A stretch of DNA of 64,000 bases from Pocillopora verrucosa (GCF_036669915.1 NC_089322.1:13211678-13275677); one strand, 5' to 3'. Positions 47,040 to 57,720 are shown, counted from the first letter of the stretch. The notes: generated by a model not told the origin, from the letters alone. Made by a program: numbers and translations.

Positions 47040-47306
47040 TTTCCACAATCTTAATTATCATCTCCTTTCCACACAAACTGTTTCCAGTTGGTCTGTGACA
47101 CTACACTATTCACGATTTCTCATTTCTCTCCTTTAGATCCCTGCTCTCCTTTCACACCCTTGATTCCTGGCGGTCCACTGCTCCTTTTATTCCCATCCAG
47201 TTCCAGGTGCACCATTTTTACCAAGTGACCCTTGCTTTCTTTTTGCTCTTCTTGTTTCCGTCATCCCTCACGGTACCTTGACACCAGACTCTCCCTTAGC
47301 TCCCTA
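47040..47306 (-). pseudogene. CTHRC1-like exon 2 tail remnant
   Basis: NWKQ(F)VW and the preceding KG-rich segment are recognisable, with a deletion across GSRGSSGPP and shifted earlier collagen. It lies upstream of the 46.7 kb remnant in transcriptional terms: the same scrambled order as at 18.2-18.6 kb. Confidence 0.7.
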
Positions 47307-48149
47307 TAAACTACTTAAGTTGTTGTCATAATTCGGGAAATCACACATAATGTTAAAGCATCGCACACTTTTCTGCATCAGTAAATATCTAAAGAATGTT
47401 CTGGCCAAGTTAAATCAAAATCCGAAGAAAACTACATACACTATTACTTTGTTTAAGCAGAGGTAAAGTTGCGTAAAAAAAAACCTTTGACAGTTTTCAC
47501 ACCTATTTTTTTGTGAGTGTCGATGCGGTCATGCCACTAACCAATGAGAGGCAATATTAAACTTCTTGGCCAGACTCGTGGATCAAAGAGTAAGGTCAGG
47601 TATTCTTGCTTCATCAAAATCTTCTGCCTTCGATTTCTTGGGCTAGGCTTTCTGTTGGATTTGCCACAAAGTGACTTCTCTTTATGATCGTTTCATGGAG
47701 ACTCTTACTTCTCAATGTTTTGAGGAATGTAAAATTCACTTCTTTTGTGCAATGCAATGCACAATTTAAACAAAATGTGCAAATGAAGATTCTGGACAAA
47801 AGTCTGCCAAGAATGTCAATTCTCTGCTGGAAACTTCGTTTTATTACACCTTTCAGTATTGGGTACTAGGTACCCTAAAAAACTATTTCAGCGGTATCCT
47901 ACATTCTTTTTTTAAGATTTCCCTATTTTTTTCTTTCCACAAATTAAAATTAGATGATTTCACTAACTCAAGAGCAAATAAACGACATTTTGAAAATTTT
48001 AGCAGATTTTGTCGACAGTAACCTTAACTTAATCTCCTAGGAATATGAAAAATTATAGGGAATCTTAGAACTAAACCTCTTTAGAACGTTTTTTTAATTT
48101 AAATGAATAAGTGGTGAAATATTGAAAACGGATACATTAAATAATTTAC
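47307..48149. other. Unassigned sequence next to the TDG-like fragment
   Basis: 47.5-47.8 kb is homologous to 18.85-19.2 kb. On the minus strand it contains a short frame ending FVANPTESLAQEIEGRRF that I cannot assign; it may be another piece of the TDG-like gene region or non-coding. Nothing else is supported. Confidence 0.4.
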
Positions 48150-48610
48150 CCACAGACTCTGATTATTTGCTCCCGCGTAGTGGTATCCCTTGTAAGCTGC
48201 CATCAAACCTGGATTTATTCCAACCTGCAAGAGAAAGGAGCGATAAATTTGTCCAAAGTTAGTGTACATATTAGTTATCTAGTAACCGCTATGTATAACT
48301 AAACGTCCAACTTAATCTCCAACTCTAACACTAGTCTAGGAAAGTAATGTCAGAGACTCTCGTGCTGAAATGAAAATGTTTCTGATCCACTTTTTTTCTC
48401 TGAAGCTCCAGAACGCCATATTAGATGCATCAATATGCTTTCAAACAGAATATCTAGGTTGTAGTTCAGCTGTTTTGGAAGCTTTAGTTTATACGCATCT
48501 TCAGATATTTCTACCAATCTTTTCACTGGACGTCTTCGCTTTTCAGGACTTTTTTCAGTGTTTTTTGCCTTCATCTTTCAAATTATTTGTTTCTTTAGCT
48601 TTATCATAAA
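48150..48610 (-). pseudogene. TDG: Thymine-DNA glycosylase fragment, two exons
   Basis: The exon at 48,224-48,150 is flanked by TTGCAG and GTAAAT and encodes GINPGLMAAYKGYHYAG plus flanking residues, near-identical to human TDG (GINPGLMAAYKGHHYPG). It includes motif A with the catalytic Asn. Upstream on the minus strand (to about 48,600) is RRPVKRLVEISEDAYKLKLP...YNLDILF, matching the segment that directly precedes GINPG in TDG (LTFNLDIVI). That exon has a 1-nt shift near 48,545 and no intact donor, and no downstream TDG exons follow. TDG removes T from G:T mispairs and acts in DNA demethylation; this copy looks like a relic of the real gene. Confidence 0.75.
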
Positions 48611-49056
48611 CTCCTGACTTTTTGTGTTACAAAACAAAACAAAAAAATAATCAGTTAAAATGCCTAACCATTAAAACGTATATCAACAGCTGAAATTTTT
48701 TTTCTGAAAGTTTTTTCGGTGCAGAGTGGCACACAAGTGATAGTGTGGTTAAGGCAGAAATATAAATACCACTCACAAGTTTGGGCTGTAACAAAGGGAT
48801 TCCTCTTGATTCTGCATCCTGTTATCCGCGATGGCGTGAAGGTTTAGTCGTGAACCAGGGCAAACATACATACACACCCACCATACCCATAAGCTTATCG
48901 TTCATATCGCTCTTTTCTGGTTTACAAGAAAGTTGTGCGCCCGTAGTAAAATCACCAGCGGTAAAAAGTTCAATGAGTTTGGTAGGTCAAATACTCTGAC
49001 TTTCAACATGGCGGCAGTTTGAAACTACAGCAGGCTTTTTTACCTTTGAAAATTCC
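48611..49056. promoter_or_regulatory. Candidate bidirectional promoter region between TDG-like and UQCC5-like units
   Basis: The interval lies between the divergently oriented TDG-like exons and the UQCC5-like first exon. It contains CAACATGGCGGCAGTTTGAA, a YY1-like motif often found in promoters of housekeeping genes. The homologous interval at 19.36-19.69 kb is kept with CAACATGGTGGCCGTTTGAA. Promoter function is inferred from position only. Confidence 0.35.
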
Positions 49057-49697
49057 ATGTTTGATGAAAAAATAAGGACGATTTAACGGCGCCTCGGTGT
49101 CCATAGATTCTTGCTGCTGTTTTTCATCGCTGAAGCTGGAATTGAGCTATTTATGATGAAGGTTCGCATTGGAAAGGAAACTTCTTGTAAGTAAGCTTAC
49201 TATTAATCGTGTACGTTGATCTGGTAAAAGTACTGTCATTTTTTTATTTATTTTTAAATCAAAGCTTTATCAACAGTACGAACAAATTTTACTTAAAGTG
49301 GGTCATTTTTGTTGCATTATTCTCCATATGAACTATTTACGTCCACTTTGAATAATAAGACTTTATTTGCCGCATGAGGATCGCTTGCAGTTTTGAAGGC
49401 GGCTGTTGATTTTTCCGTTCGTAGTCACAAAATGACTGGGTTAGATTTCTGCAAAGCCCTATACTTCATTATGCATACAGTTCTTGGGTAATAAAATAAT
49501 GGCGAAAAGAGTAGACAGTCTCTGTGATTATGGCTTTTTTTTAAAGTATAGGACTCCAGTCACCGTCAGAAACGTTGGCATTTGCCAAGTGGGAAAAATT
49601 GAAATGTTTTTGAAATCTTTCACTTTTAAGTGTCTCCTTTAATTTTGAATTATCTTAGAGAGAGGTTTGGTGAAAAAATGAATCAGCTGACGCAAAA

Positions 49698-49888
49698 GGG
49701 TAAACAGAGTTTCTCCTTACAATATCAATACAATATCAACGAGAAAAGTGACGAGAATAAAGAAAAATATAAAGTAGTGATTTTTAGCTGATCCAAAACC
49801 AAGTTCTCCAAACTCACATCACAAGAATTGTAATTGGCAGACAGTTAAGAGAATTACTAATGAGATCTTCAGATTGAAAACATTAACC
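49698..49888 (+). mobile_element. MITE copy in UQCC5-like intron
   Basis: This is the same family as at 34,151-34,355. It contains AGAGTTTCTCCTTACAATAT and ends AACATTAACC; the left terminus is shortened. Its position before the UQCC5-like exon is shared by three copies. Confidence 0.7.
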
Positions 49889-49927
49889 AAAAAGTTGATA
49901 AATGAAGATCAAACCTCTTACTTGTAT

Positions 49928-50780
49928 TAAAGTTGGCAAAGTAAATATAGCTCCACCCTCTCCTGTCAAAACCCTTGGAGTCTGGTTTGACTCAAACCTA
50001 TCTATGGTTGATCATATCACCAAGACTTGCTCTGCAGTGTTTTACTATCTTTGTAACATTAGAAGAATTAGAAAATATTTAACAAAAGAATGCACGGAGA
50101 CACTTATTCATGCCTTTATATCTAGTCACTTGGACTATTGTAACAGCCTCCTATTTGGGGTTCCTGAGTGCCATCTTCACAAATTACAGAGAGTCCAGAA
50201 TGCAGCTGCATGCCTTATATTCCAGGAGAGCAGATTTTGTTACATCACACCTCTGCTCAAATCATTACACATATATCACATATAGTTTTTAAAATTATTT
50301 AATTACTTTTAGAGCAATACATGGTCTTGCCCTGGCCTACATAAGTGAGCTGATTTCTGTTAGAGACACCGGAAGATATGATTTCCTTTCCAACGATGGC
50401 TTACTCCTTGCTCCTTGCAGGGGTAAAACACTCACCATGTTCGGCGATCAATCTTTCCATGCGGCCGCCCCTAAATTGTGGAACGATCTTCTGGGCTCTA
50501 TCAGAAACACCCAATCTTTAAACAAGTTTAAGAAGGCCCTTAAGAATTTTTTATTTGCCAAAGCTTTTTAATTCTTGGTATCTAATTTCATATTTTTACA
50601 TTTTCTTAGTGATTATTTATTTATTTATTTATGACTATTTTTTTTGTTTTTTTTTTTTATCTTTTAATTTTTAGTTTTTAGTATCTATGTAGCTTTTTTA
50701 ACTTTTAATTGTAATGCACAATTAAAAATTCTTATATTGATAATTGCACAATATAAGTCTATAAATTATTATTATTATTG
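49928..50780 (+). mobile_element. 5'-truncated LINE (L2/CR1-like) inserted in UQCC5-like intron
   Basis: A plus-strand frame reads KTLGVWFDSNLSM, CSAVFYYLCNIRRIRKYL, FISSHLDYCNSLLFGVP and KLQRVQNAAACLI, the typical end of a LINE reverse transcriptase. After shifts it continues to FHAAAPKLWNDLLG...FKKALKNFLF at about 50,570. The 3' end is an ATT repeat. The insertion splits CTTGTAT and TTATGTCCTACAG, which are contiguous at 34.39 kb and 20.88 kb, so this is a clean insertion after the array duplicated. Confidence 0.85.
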
Positions 50781-50897
50781 TTATGTCCTACAGATGAATT
50801 TTATGTCAGAAAAGAGTCAGAACGATGTCTAGAAAGAAGAAAACAAGAACAAGAAAACACAAATAAACAGCAGAGTGTAGAGCCATAAATTCTGAGG

Positions 50898-52108
50898 ATG
50901 CCTGCTGAGATATCCTGGCCTGGATATTTAACTTTCTTTGCAGTCAGTTTTGCAACTTGCCTGGCAGGAAGTCAAGTGGTGCACTTGTACTACAGACCAA
51001 ATCTGGTGAGAATGTTTTGTTGTGTTTATTTTATGGTTCATGAGCATAGGAGATAGAGGATCCTGACTGGAAAAACTACCCTTCAATTTTTCTACATTTC
51101 AGCAAGGTTTCCCTTTTTGCACTTCTAAAACAAAACTTGTTGGAAAGATCAGCTGAGTTATATTTTTTTCTTTACAGTCCAGAAACTTGACTCTTTCTTC
51201 TCATATTTGATTTTTTTTTATCCTCCTTAGCTGCTATATATAACATTTCTTATAAAGCTCAGAGAATTAGGAGTTGTATCTTGTATTTGATAAGTTTAAT
51301 TAAGTACTACTTACTTACTGAATGATACAGTGAAAGTATGGAGAGGAATTTCACATTAATCACTTTTTGGAATTGATTGTAGGTTTAACTGATTGTTAAT
51401 AATTAACTAGAGCTGCCATTTTTAGGTGAAGCTCTTTTTTAACAGAAATTTTCCACTTTCAGGCATGGAAACCATGATCAAAAGGGGATAAAATTGTTAT
51501 GAAAAAGTTTTGATTCTGTCAAAAGCTGACCTATTCCAAGTTGTCATTCATGAAGTACAACTGTACACAATCAGCTTCCAACTGAATTCTCCTCTGCCCT
51601 ATGTTACAAAAAGTGACTAAGGACTGGGAATGAGTAAGGATTACACAGGAAAATGGAAATAATAAGTTTTATTAACTTACCAAATTGCATTCAGTGAGAT
51701 CAGGTAAAGGACAATACAAAGTGATTTAGCAAGGGAAGTTTATTTTATAGTCTACAATAAAACCTCACTTTGGTCAGAAAACTGTTTACTTTCTTTCAAA
51801 CTCTTCAAAATATTTCAATATCTGTAATACATCAGACTTCTTCTGCAGGGCAAGAGTAATGTTTTGCTTAATGAAACTGCAACTTTGCATCTCATCTTTG
51901 ACTAATAGAAAAATGATAGATACAGTTGTTATGTGCTTGGGCTGTCTGTGCTTACTGAACCTTTTGACATTTTGTATCTACTTTTTATTTTATGGAAATT
52001 TTAGATGTACCACCAAATCCAAAGGACTTTCTAGAACAAACAGGATGGAGAAAATATATTTCCATAAAAAGAGACTTAAGTGTATACCATCTAATTGAAA
52101 AATATTGA
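50898..52108 (+). CDS. UQCC6: Brawnin/C12orf73/UQCC6-like micro-protein, second cistron
   Basis: The ATG at 50,898 lies 9 nt after the UQCC5-like stop. Exon 1 (50,898-51,005) encodes MPAEISWPGYLTFF, then AVSFATCLAGSQVV, then HLYYRPNL, ending at a GTGAG donor. Human brawnin has MFAASLLAMCAGAEVVHRYYRPDL at the same place. Exon 2 (from AG at 52,003-52,004 to TGA at 52,108) reads DVPPNPKDFLEQTGWRKY... in the frame resembling brawnin's IPEIPP tail. The total is about 70 residues against 71 in human. Brawnin is an inner-membrane factor needed for complex III. Problem: joining the canonical splice sites leaves exon 2 one nucleotide out of that frame, so either the junction is unusual or the copy is decayed. 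Homologous exon 2 copies occur four more times. Confidence 0.6.
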
Positions 52109-52129
52109 ATCAGTAGTGAAATTCCATGA

Positions 52130-52631
52130 TGAACATTTTCCTACAAGTTGTGATCACACAACAAATCTTTTGTCTTCATTTAATGTTTTTAAAGTATTTC
52201 AAGACTATTTTTCAAGATACTGAGAAAAAAGTGATAGAAATAATGGAAAAAAGTGAGAGATCATATCTGGTTTGTAATGTAACCAAAAATACAAAGAAGC
52301 ACATACAGTTGTATCACTAATGATTAAAGAAACTACCATTTTGTTGACAAACACATGTCAAACAGTTTTATTGTAATTCAGAGACAAACTTAAAATAATT
52401 CAGGAAAATATTTTCAGGAGGGGACGAAGGTATCTACTGGCACATGGCATAAACTAAAAAGTACAAAGAAAAGTACATGTGATTGAAGAGAAGCATAAGG
52501 TTTAAATTGGAATAAAGAAGTTTTGGATGGAAAATGTGAGAAAATTATAAATCCAAAATAATGGATAAATAATGGATGAATGAAAAAGAGAATATTCTAC
52601 TCCAGTCCTCAGGTGAAGTTAACAGGGCTGA
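52130..52631. other. 3' flank of CTHRC1-like locus 6 with a conserved exon-like block
   Basis: About 52,190-52,320 (plus) reads FKTIFQDTEKKVIEIMEKSE and onwards to a stop after an AAAG. Related blocks are at 9.56, 12.38, 27.41, 29.13 and 33.42 kb, but the open frame differs between copies. It may be a 3' UTR or an unrecognised exon. The rest is shared flank. Confidence 0.4.
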
Positions 52632-54102
52632 TTAGGACTGGGCTCTAGGCACTTCCTCAATCATTATCCGGGATACTGAGTTCCATCCAGTGTAAGCATT
52701 ACCCAGTGGTTCAGTAGGACATTGTCCTACCCATAACTCCACAGTAACCCTGCCCTGTGGAATGTTTTCACAGTATCCCTCAAATGATCTGTGATGAAGC
52801 AGATTACGACTCCCAGATGGCCAATTGTTGTACACAACAGCCTCAATTGTCATTGGTCCACTGCATTCATTTCCATTAAACTTGAAGAACCATCGGTTGC
52901 ATTTACTTGAAGTGCCTCTCACTGCCATATTTCCTTGGAATGAGACGTTAATAGCTGTATGAGATTTCAGCTTGTTGAATGAGCAATCCTATAAAAAATG
53001 CATAAAAAAAAAAATGCTTTGTAAGAGTCTTATAGGAAAAAATTTGATGATGACCTTGTACTTTTCCTGCCTGCTAGAATGCACAGAATTGTTAATTGAT
53101 ATTTTCAGTTTGATAGAATTTCTCTATAGTCTCTTTGAGAGATGGCCATGACAAATTGGCTCTAACACTTAATTTATTTTCATTGCATTTTCTAGATATT
53201 TCTGTACCTTAATCTTTCCGCTATCTCTACCATCTTCATTTTTCCACACACACTGTTTCCAGTTGGTCTGTGACACTGCACTATTCACGATTTCTCCTTT
53301 CTCTCCTTTAGATCCCTGCTCTCCTTTCACACCCTTGATTCCTGGCGGTCCATCGCTGCCACGTGACCCTTCATGACCTTTATTTCCTTTTATTCCCATC
53401 ATTCCAGGTGCACCATTTTTACCAAGTGACCCTGGATTTCCTTTTAGTCCTCTTGTTCCCGTCATACCTCTCGGTCCCTTGACACCAGGCTCCCCCTTAG
53501 CTCCATCTTTTCCCTGTTGCCCTTGCGGCCCTGGAGCGCCGGGAATTCCCGGCATTCCTGGTATGCCATTCGATCCTGGAATCCCAGAAAATCCGTAAGC
53601 AAAAATGGATTTCTGAAAAAGAAAAAAGAACATATAATTATATAATGGATGTACTCGATGTTTATTGATATTTTCGTGTCCGCCGCAGTAGCACAGCAGT
53701 TTCTTCAGAAACTAATCACGTTGAGAATTTAGCCTCGTTTTAGGAGAAACAGCTCGGAACATTGGATGATCTCATACCGTTGTGGAGATATTCCTAAAAG
53801 AAAAATTTTTTCAGCAATGTTCTACTCTGTCTTTGAAACTTATGATTGATGAGGGATTTGATTTTTGCTTAGCTTGGCAGATTTGAGTGGTAAACTGAGG
53901 TGTGAATAATGAACGTTTCATGATGTACATGCGATTTTGTCGTAAATAATCGTGGATAAAGCATGCTTAAGAGTACCTCACATGGGTCTTTGACAGCGCC
54001 AGCTTGTGGATTCTGTTGTTGAGGACTGGTGGTTGTTCCCACGGAACTTACTCCTGTTTTGGATGAGACAAATAGAACAGCGAGGATCAGAAACTTCGCC
54101 AT
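52632..54102 (-). CDS. CTHRC1-like secreted collagen-repeat protein, locus 6 (intact)
   Basis: Exons are 54,102-53,977 (126 nt), 53,612-53,208 (405 nt) and 52,988-52,632 (357 nt), phase 0, about 295 residues. The signal peptide is one residue shorter than in the other loci (MAKFLILAVLFVSS). It then has the T/Q/P linker with DPCE, 34 Gly-X-Y triplets, NWKQCVWKNEDG, and a complete C-terminal domain with CNRWFFKFNG, NECSGPMTIEA and TGWNSVSRIMIEE. Variable loops are VRGTSSKC, NNWPSGSRN and CPTEPLG; the last is shared with dead locus 2. The 5' flank and intron 1 are closest to locus 5, while the 3' flank matches loci 2-4. No lesion is visible. Confidence 0.87.
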
Positions 54103-54167
54103 ACTTCGATGGTTGCTTCGCGCAAATACTTTGTGCTCGCAGTAAAATATCTCCTTATGTACGTGCC

Positions 54168-54177
54168 TATTTATATC
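54168..54177 (-). promoter_or_regulatory. TATA box of CTHRC1-like locus 6
   Basis: The minus strand reads GATATAAATAGGC, 66 bp from the ATG at 54,102; this 5' leader is 6 bp shorter than in the other loci. Confidence 0.62.
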
Positions 54178-54179
54178 CT

Positions 54180-55084
54180 ACCGAATTTCACTAAATACAA
54201 AATATTAGTTACCATGTTAAAATAACAATCTAAATTAAAAAGTGCTGGAGCTAAATGATAAGGATGTCTGAAGCTACTCGAACCCACACACCAGGTCAAC
54301 TTGACTGTGATATCCTTATCAGTTCACTAGTGAAGCACGTACTGACCAACAGACTAATGTTTCACTCATGTTCAGGAAATTACGCAGAAAAATCTGGGCC
54401 ACAAAATCTACCTACTCTGATCAAACGAGAAATATTGAGAAGGAAAGTTCGATATAGTCTGTGATATAATGTTCATTTGTCCTTAGCTCGATCTCGGTTT
54501 TCATGTTATTGAATCCATTCTAAAATAGTATAAACCTTTTCAAACGCCGCATGTTAGACTCAAACTTATCTTGAGGTGGTGTGTTCAAAATCTGTCGACA
54601 TTTAATGATGGTACAAATTACAGACCCAACTCGATGATATCAAATTTGACTGAAATTATAATGTGTTTGCATGAAGAAACAGGTGATAGCACCCATGAGC
54701 GTACGGGCCGGGGGAGCTGGGGGCTGCCACCGCCCCGCCCCCCGCCCCCCTTCCCCTCCCAAATTTTGGGCAACTCAGATTTTTTTGGGCAGCAAGAGAA
54801 ATTTTGGCAAAACCAATTTTTACAAAAGTTTCCATGTTTCGTATCGTTTTTTTTTTTTCTTTGAAAGCGATATTTTTTATTTGAAGCTATATATTCATAT
54901 ATTCATTTCGTATGTAGGCCTATGTTAGTTTATCGTAAGACCCTTGTTCCTCTTCGACTGTTTCATAAACATTTGGGAAACTTGCAAGACTTTTTAGGCA
55001 AATGGTTCACTTCCGTTCCCTCCCCCCCTCTTCCGGCAAAAAATGGCCCGTACCGGCACCCATGATAGCATTGGTTAGTTTGAC
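54180..55084. other. 5' flank of locus 6 and C-rich repeat
   Basis: The shared flank runs to about 54.65 kb, followed by the C-rich repeat (54,680-54,860) that also occurs at 44.95 and 56.0 kb. The reading frames over the C-rich tract are low-complexity artefacts. Confidence 0.6.
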
Positions 55085-57360
55085 CCGCTATTAAATATCA
55101 CAGATAACAGTGTTGTAATTTACAAACTGCGGCAGGATAAAAGCGGGCAAACCCTTAGATGTTCAGGGGAGCGTTTCTGTGGACTCTGAAGCGCCTGATG
55201 TCGTGTTTGTTTTTTCTATGGTCGATTACGGTATTCATGCTTACATTGAGGCGGGGAGATATATTTTCATCTCAAAAATCTGTTTTTGTGTATTAATGGA
55301 ACAAATTGTAAGCTCGTGTTGTGAAGTTAAAATTAACAACGATATTTTTGTTTCTCCTGTTGATATGTTCTCGAAAGTGATGTTTCAACCAATTAGAACC
55401 AGGTGTTTTAATTTTCTACAAAACTTAAAAGTTTTCTTTTTTTATCAGCGTAAGAGTCACATCTGTTACTGTTATCGGATAACAGAATTTATCTCTAGAA
55501 TGTAAGCCTTCAATGCTTCAGATTATTTTTCACACAGTTTATGTGCCGCTATCTTGCTGGAATAAAAATTTTGAAATTTAAATAGCTTCATCAGATTGCA
55601 GCTTGTTAAATGAGCAATCCTATAAAAAATGCCGAGAAGACAGTCTTAATGGAAAAAAATTATTTTTTATAAGGGTGTTATCGGAAATAATTTGATGATG
55701 ACCTTGTACTTTTCCTGCCTGCAAGAATGCACAGAATTGTTAATTGATATTTTTAGTTCGCTTGCATTTCTCAAACGTCTTTTTCAGAGATGGCCATGAT
55801 AAATTGGTTCTAACACCTAGTTTACTTTTCATTGCATTTTCTTGATATTTCTGTACCTTAATCTTTCCACGATCTTTATTATCATGCAGATTTTTCCACA
55901 CATTCAGTCTCCAGTTGGTCTGTGACAATGTAGCATTCACGCTTTGACCAGACGTCTGACTAATATGAAATTTTAATGTGTTTGATTGAAGAAACAGGCG
56001 TTAAAGCACCCATAAGCGTACGGGCCGGGGGAGCTGGGGGCTGCCAACCCTCCCTCCCCCCTCCCAAATTTTGGGCAACCCAGGTTTTGGGGCAGCAAGA
56101 GAAATTTTGGCAAAGCCAATTTTTACAACAGTTTCCATGTTTCGTTTCGTCTTTCTTTTTCTTTGGGAGATATATTTTTTATTTTACGGTTTAAGTAGGC
56201 GTGGTAAAGCCAGTTAAATTCATCTTCGGACTGTGAGTGCTGAGAGTAATTCTGAGCAACACTTATAGTCTGTGCCGATATCTTCAGGGAAAGACGGTCG
56301 ATGTCATCTGCAGTTGAAGAAATGCCGACATGACCCAACAGACCGTACGCTAGTGTCGTAGTGATTAAAGTTTCAACAGCGTATGGCAGATAGTGTCAGC
56401 AATGGGTCTGAAAATTAAGAGATGGTTAACCAGCTCTTAGTTTGAATTACGAGAAGCCAGGTGATTACGTGCAAGACAAACGCAGCTGACATCGTAATCG
56501 CACCACCTTATAAAGACTTACTATGCGTCCATCGACAAGGTGCTGACCGAGCTTGAGCTCAGGTTTAGTAAAAATAATCTGTGCTTTGGGAAACATCTGT
56601 CACAGTGAAACACCTAATAAAGAAAGCTTCTTCTGCAATGCCAAATTTTACAAAATCGGCATCTGAACTCTTTGACTGTTACAGTCTCCAGTTGGTCTGT
56701 CACAATGTACCATTCACGCTTTTAAATATCACAGATAACAGTGTTGTAATTAACAAACTGCGACAGGATAATAGCGGTCAAGCCCTCAAAGAGAGCGTTT
56801 CTGTGGACTCTGAAGTGCCTGATATCATGTTTATTTGTTCTACGGTCGATTACGGTATTCATACTTATATTGAGGCAGTGAGATATATTTTCATCTTCAA
56901 AATCTGCTTTTGTGTATTATGGTACAAGTTGCAGACTTGTGTTGTGAAGTTAAAATTGAGAACGATATTTTTGTGTCTCTTTTTGGTTTGTTCTCGAAAC
57001 TGATGTTTCTATAATTACTACTATTTTAAGTGTTTCATTTTACTACAAGGCCATCAGGGTGAGCGTCACATCTTTTTTTTTTTTTTTTTTTTTTTTTTCT
57101 TTTTTTTTTTCAGATAACGGAATTTATCTCTAGAATGCAGACCTTCAATGTTTCAAATTATTTTTCACACTCCTATGTGCCGCTAACTCGCCTAGAGCGC
57201 ACGTGTGGTGTCAAGGTTAAGAAAACACAATTAAGTGAGAATATCTTTGCATATCTGTTTGGTGACAGTAGTTAGTGAGAGTTAGTTAGGGTTAGGGTTG
57301 TGGCGGCAAGACATGTTACATAAAATAAGATTTTGGGATCCAAGATTCATGGTGCCTTTT
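55085..57360. repeat. Module R, copy 5, with CTHRC1-like exon scraps
   Basis: Module R at 55,085-55,545 is followed by an exon 3 5' edge (about 55,555-55,620). At 55,857-55,945 (minus) is an exon 2 tail with an intact donor (QTNWRLNVWKNLHDNKD...). Then come the C-rich repeat (about 55,995-56,160), a hAT-like trace near 56.51 kb, another exon 2 scrap (56,672-56,722) and module R again (56,725-57,360). A long T tract lies near 57,071-57,110. Confidence 0.65.
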
Positions 57361-57590
57361 TTACTGAATGGCTTATGACGATATATTATTTCCATTTATT
57401 TTCCAACACTTAAATAAGTTTAACACACATATACAGAAAATTCTTGTCAGATGCCAATTTTGTCTTTTAATAGCATTTAGCTTGGCAGACATGTGTGGTA
57501 AAGATTTCACAACTGAAAGAATCGTGATGTAAACATAGGAAAACTGCGATTTTTTTAAATAAATAATCGAGCTTTAAGCGCCAAGCGTAC

Positions 57591-57720
57591 CTCACATGGG
57601 TCTTTGTCAGCGCCAGTTTGTGGATTCTGTTGTTGAGGACTCGTAGTTGTTCCCACTGAACTGACTCCTGGTTTAGACAAGAAAAATAAAGAAAGCAGCG
57701 AGGATCAGAAGCTTCGCCAT
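57591..57720 (-). pseudogene. CTHRC1-like exon 1 remnant, frameshifted
   Basis: The ATG at 57,720 opens MAKLLILAAFFIFLV, followed by a TAA caused by the same 1-nt insertion as at 38.8 kb. The donor is still GT and the DPCE region is intact in the other frame. The upstream TATA box is not recognisable. It is part of a duplication with 38.5-39.4 kb. Confidence 0.82.

Larger units (their letters stand above)
49057..50888 (+). pseudogene. UQCC5: SMIM4/UQCC5-like micro-protein, first cistron
   Basis: Exon 1, 49,057-49,186, begins MFDEKIRTI, then has an in-frame TAA at 49,084-49,086, then continues RRLGVHRFLLLFF...ELFMMKVRIGKETS to a GTAAGT donor. Exon 2, 50,794-50,888, after CCTACAG, continues in phase YEFYVRKESERCLERRKQEQ... 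to a TAA. Human SMIM4 (70 residues) has FGIYRFLPFFF, IMIKVRVGQETFYDVYRRKASERQYQRR at the same places, so the match covers the transmembrane segment and the charged tail. UQCC5 is an inner-membrane factor for respiratory complex III assembly. The length (about 74 codons) fits the family. The TAA makes this copy a likely pseudogene. The intron carries a MITE and a LINE. Confidence 0.72.

Noticed and set aside
48370-48609. 79-codon plus-strand frame
   Set aside because: It is antisense to the TDG-like exon; the minus-strand reading has the protein similarity.
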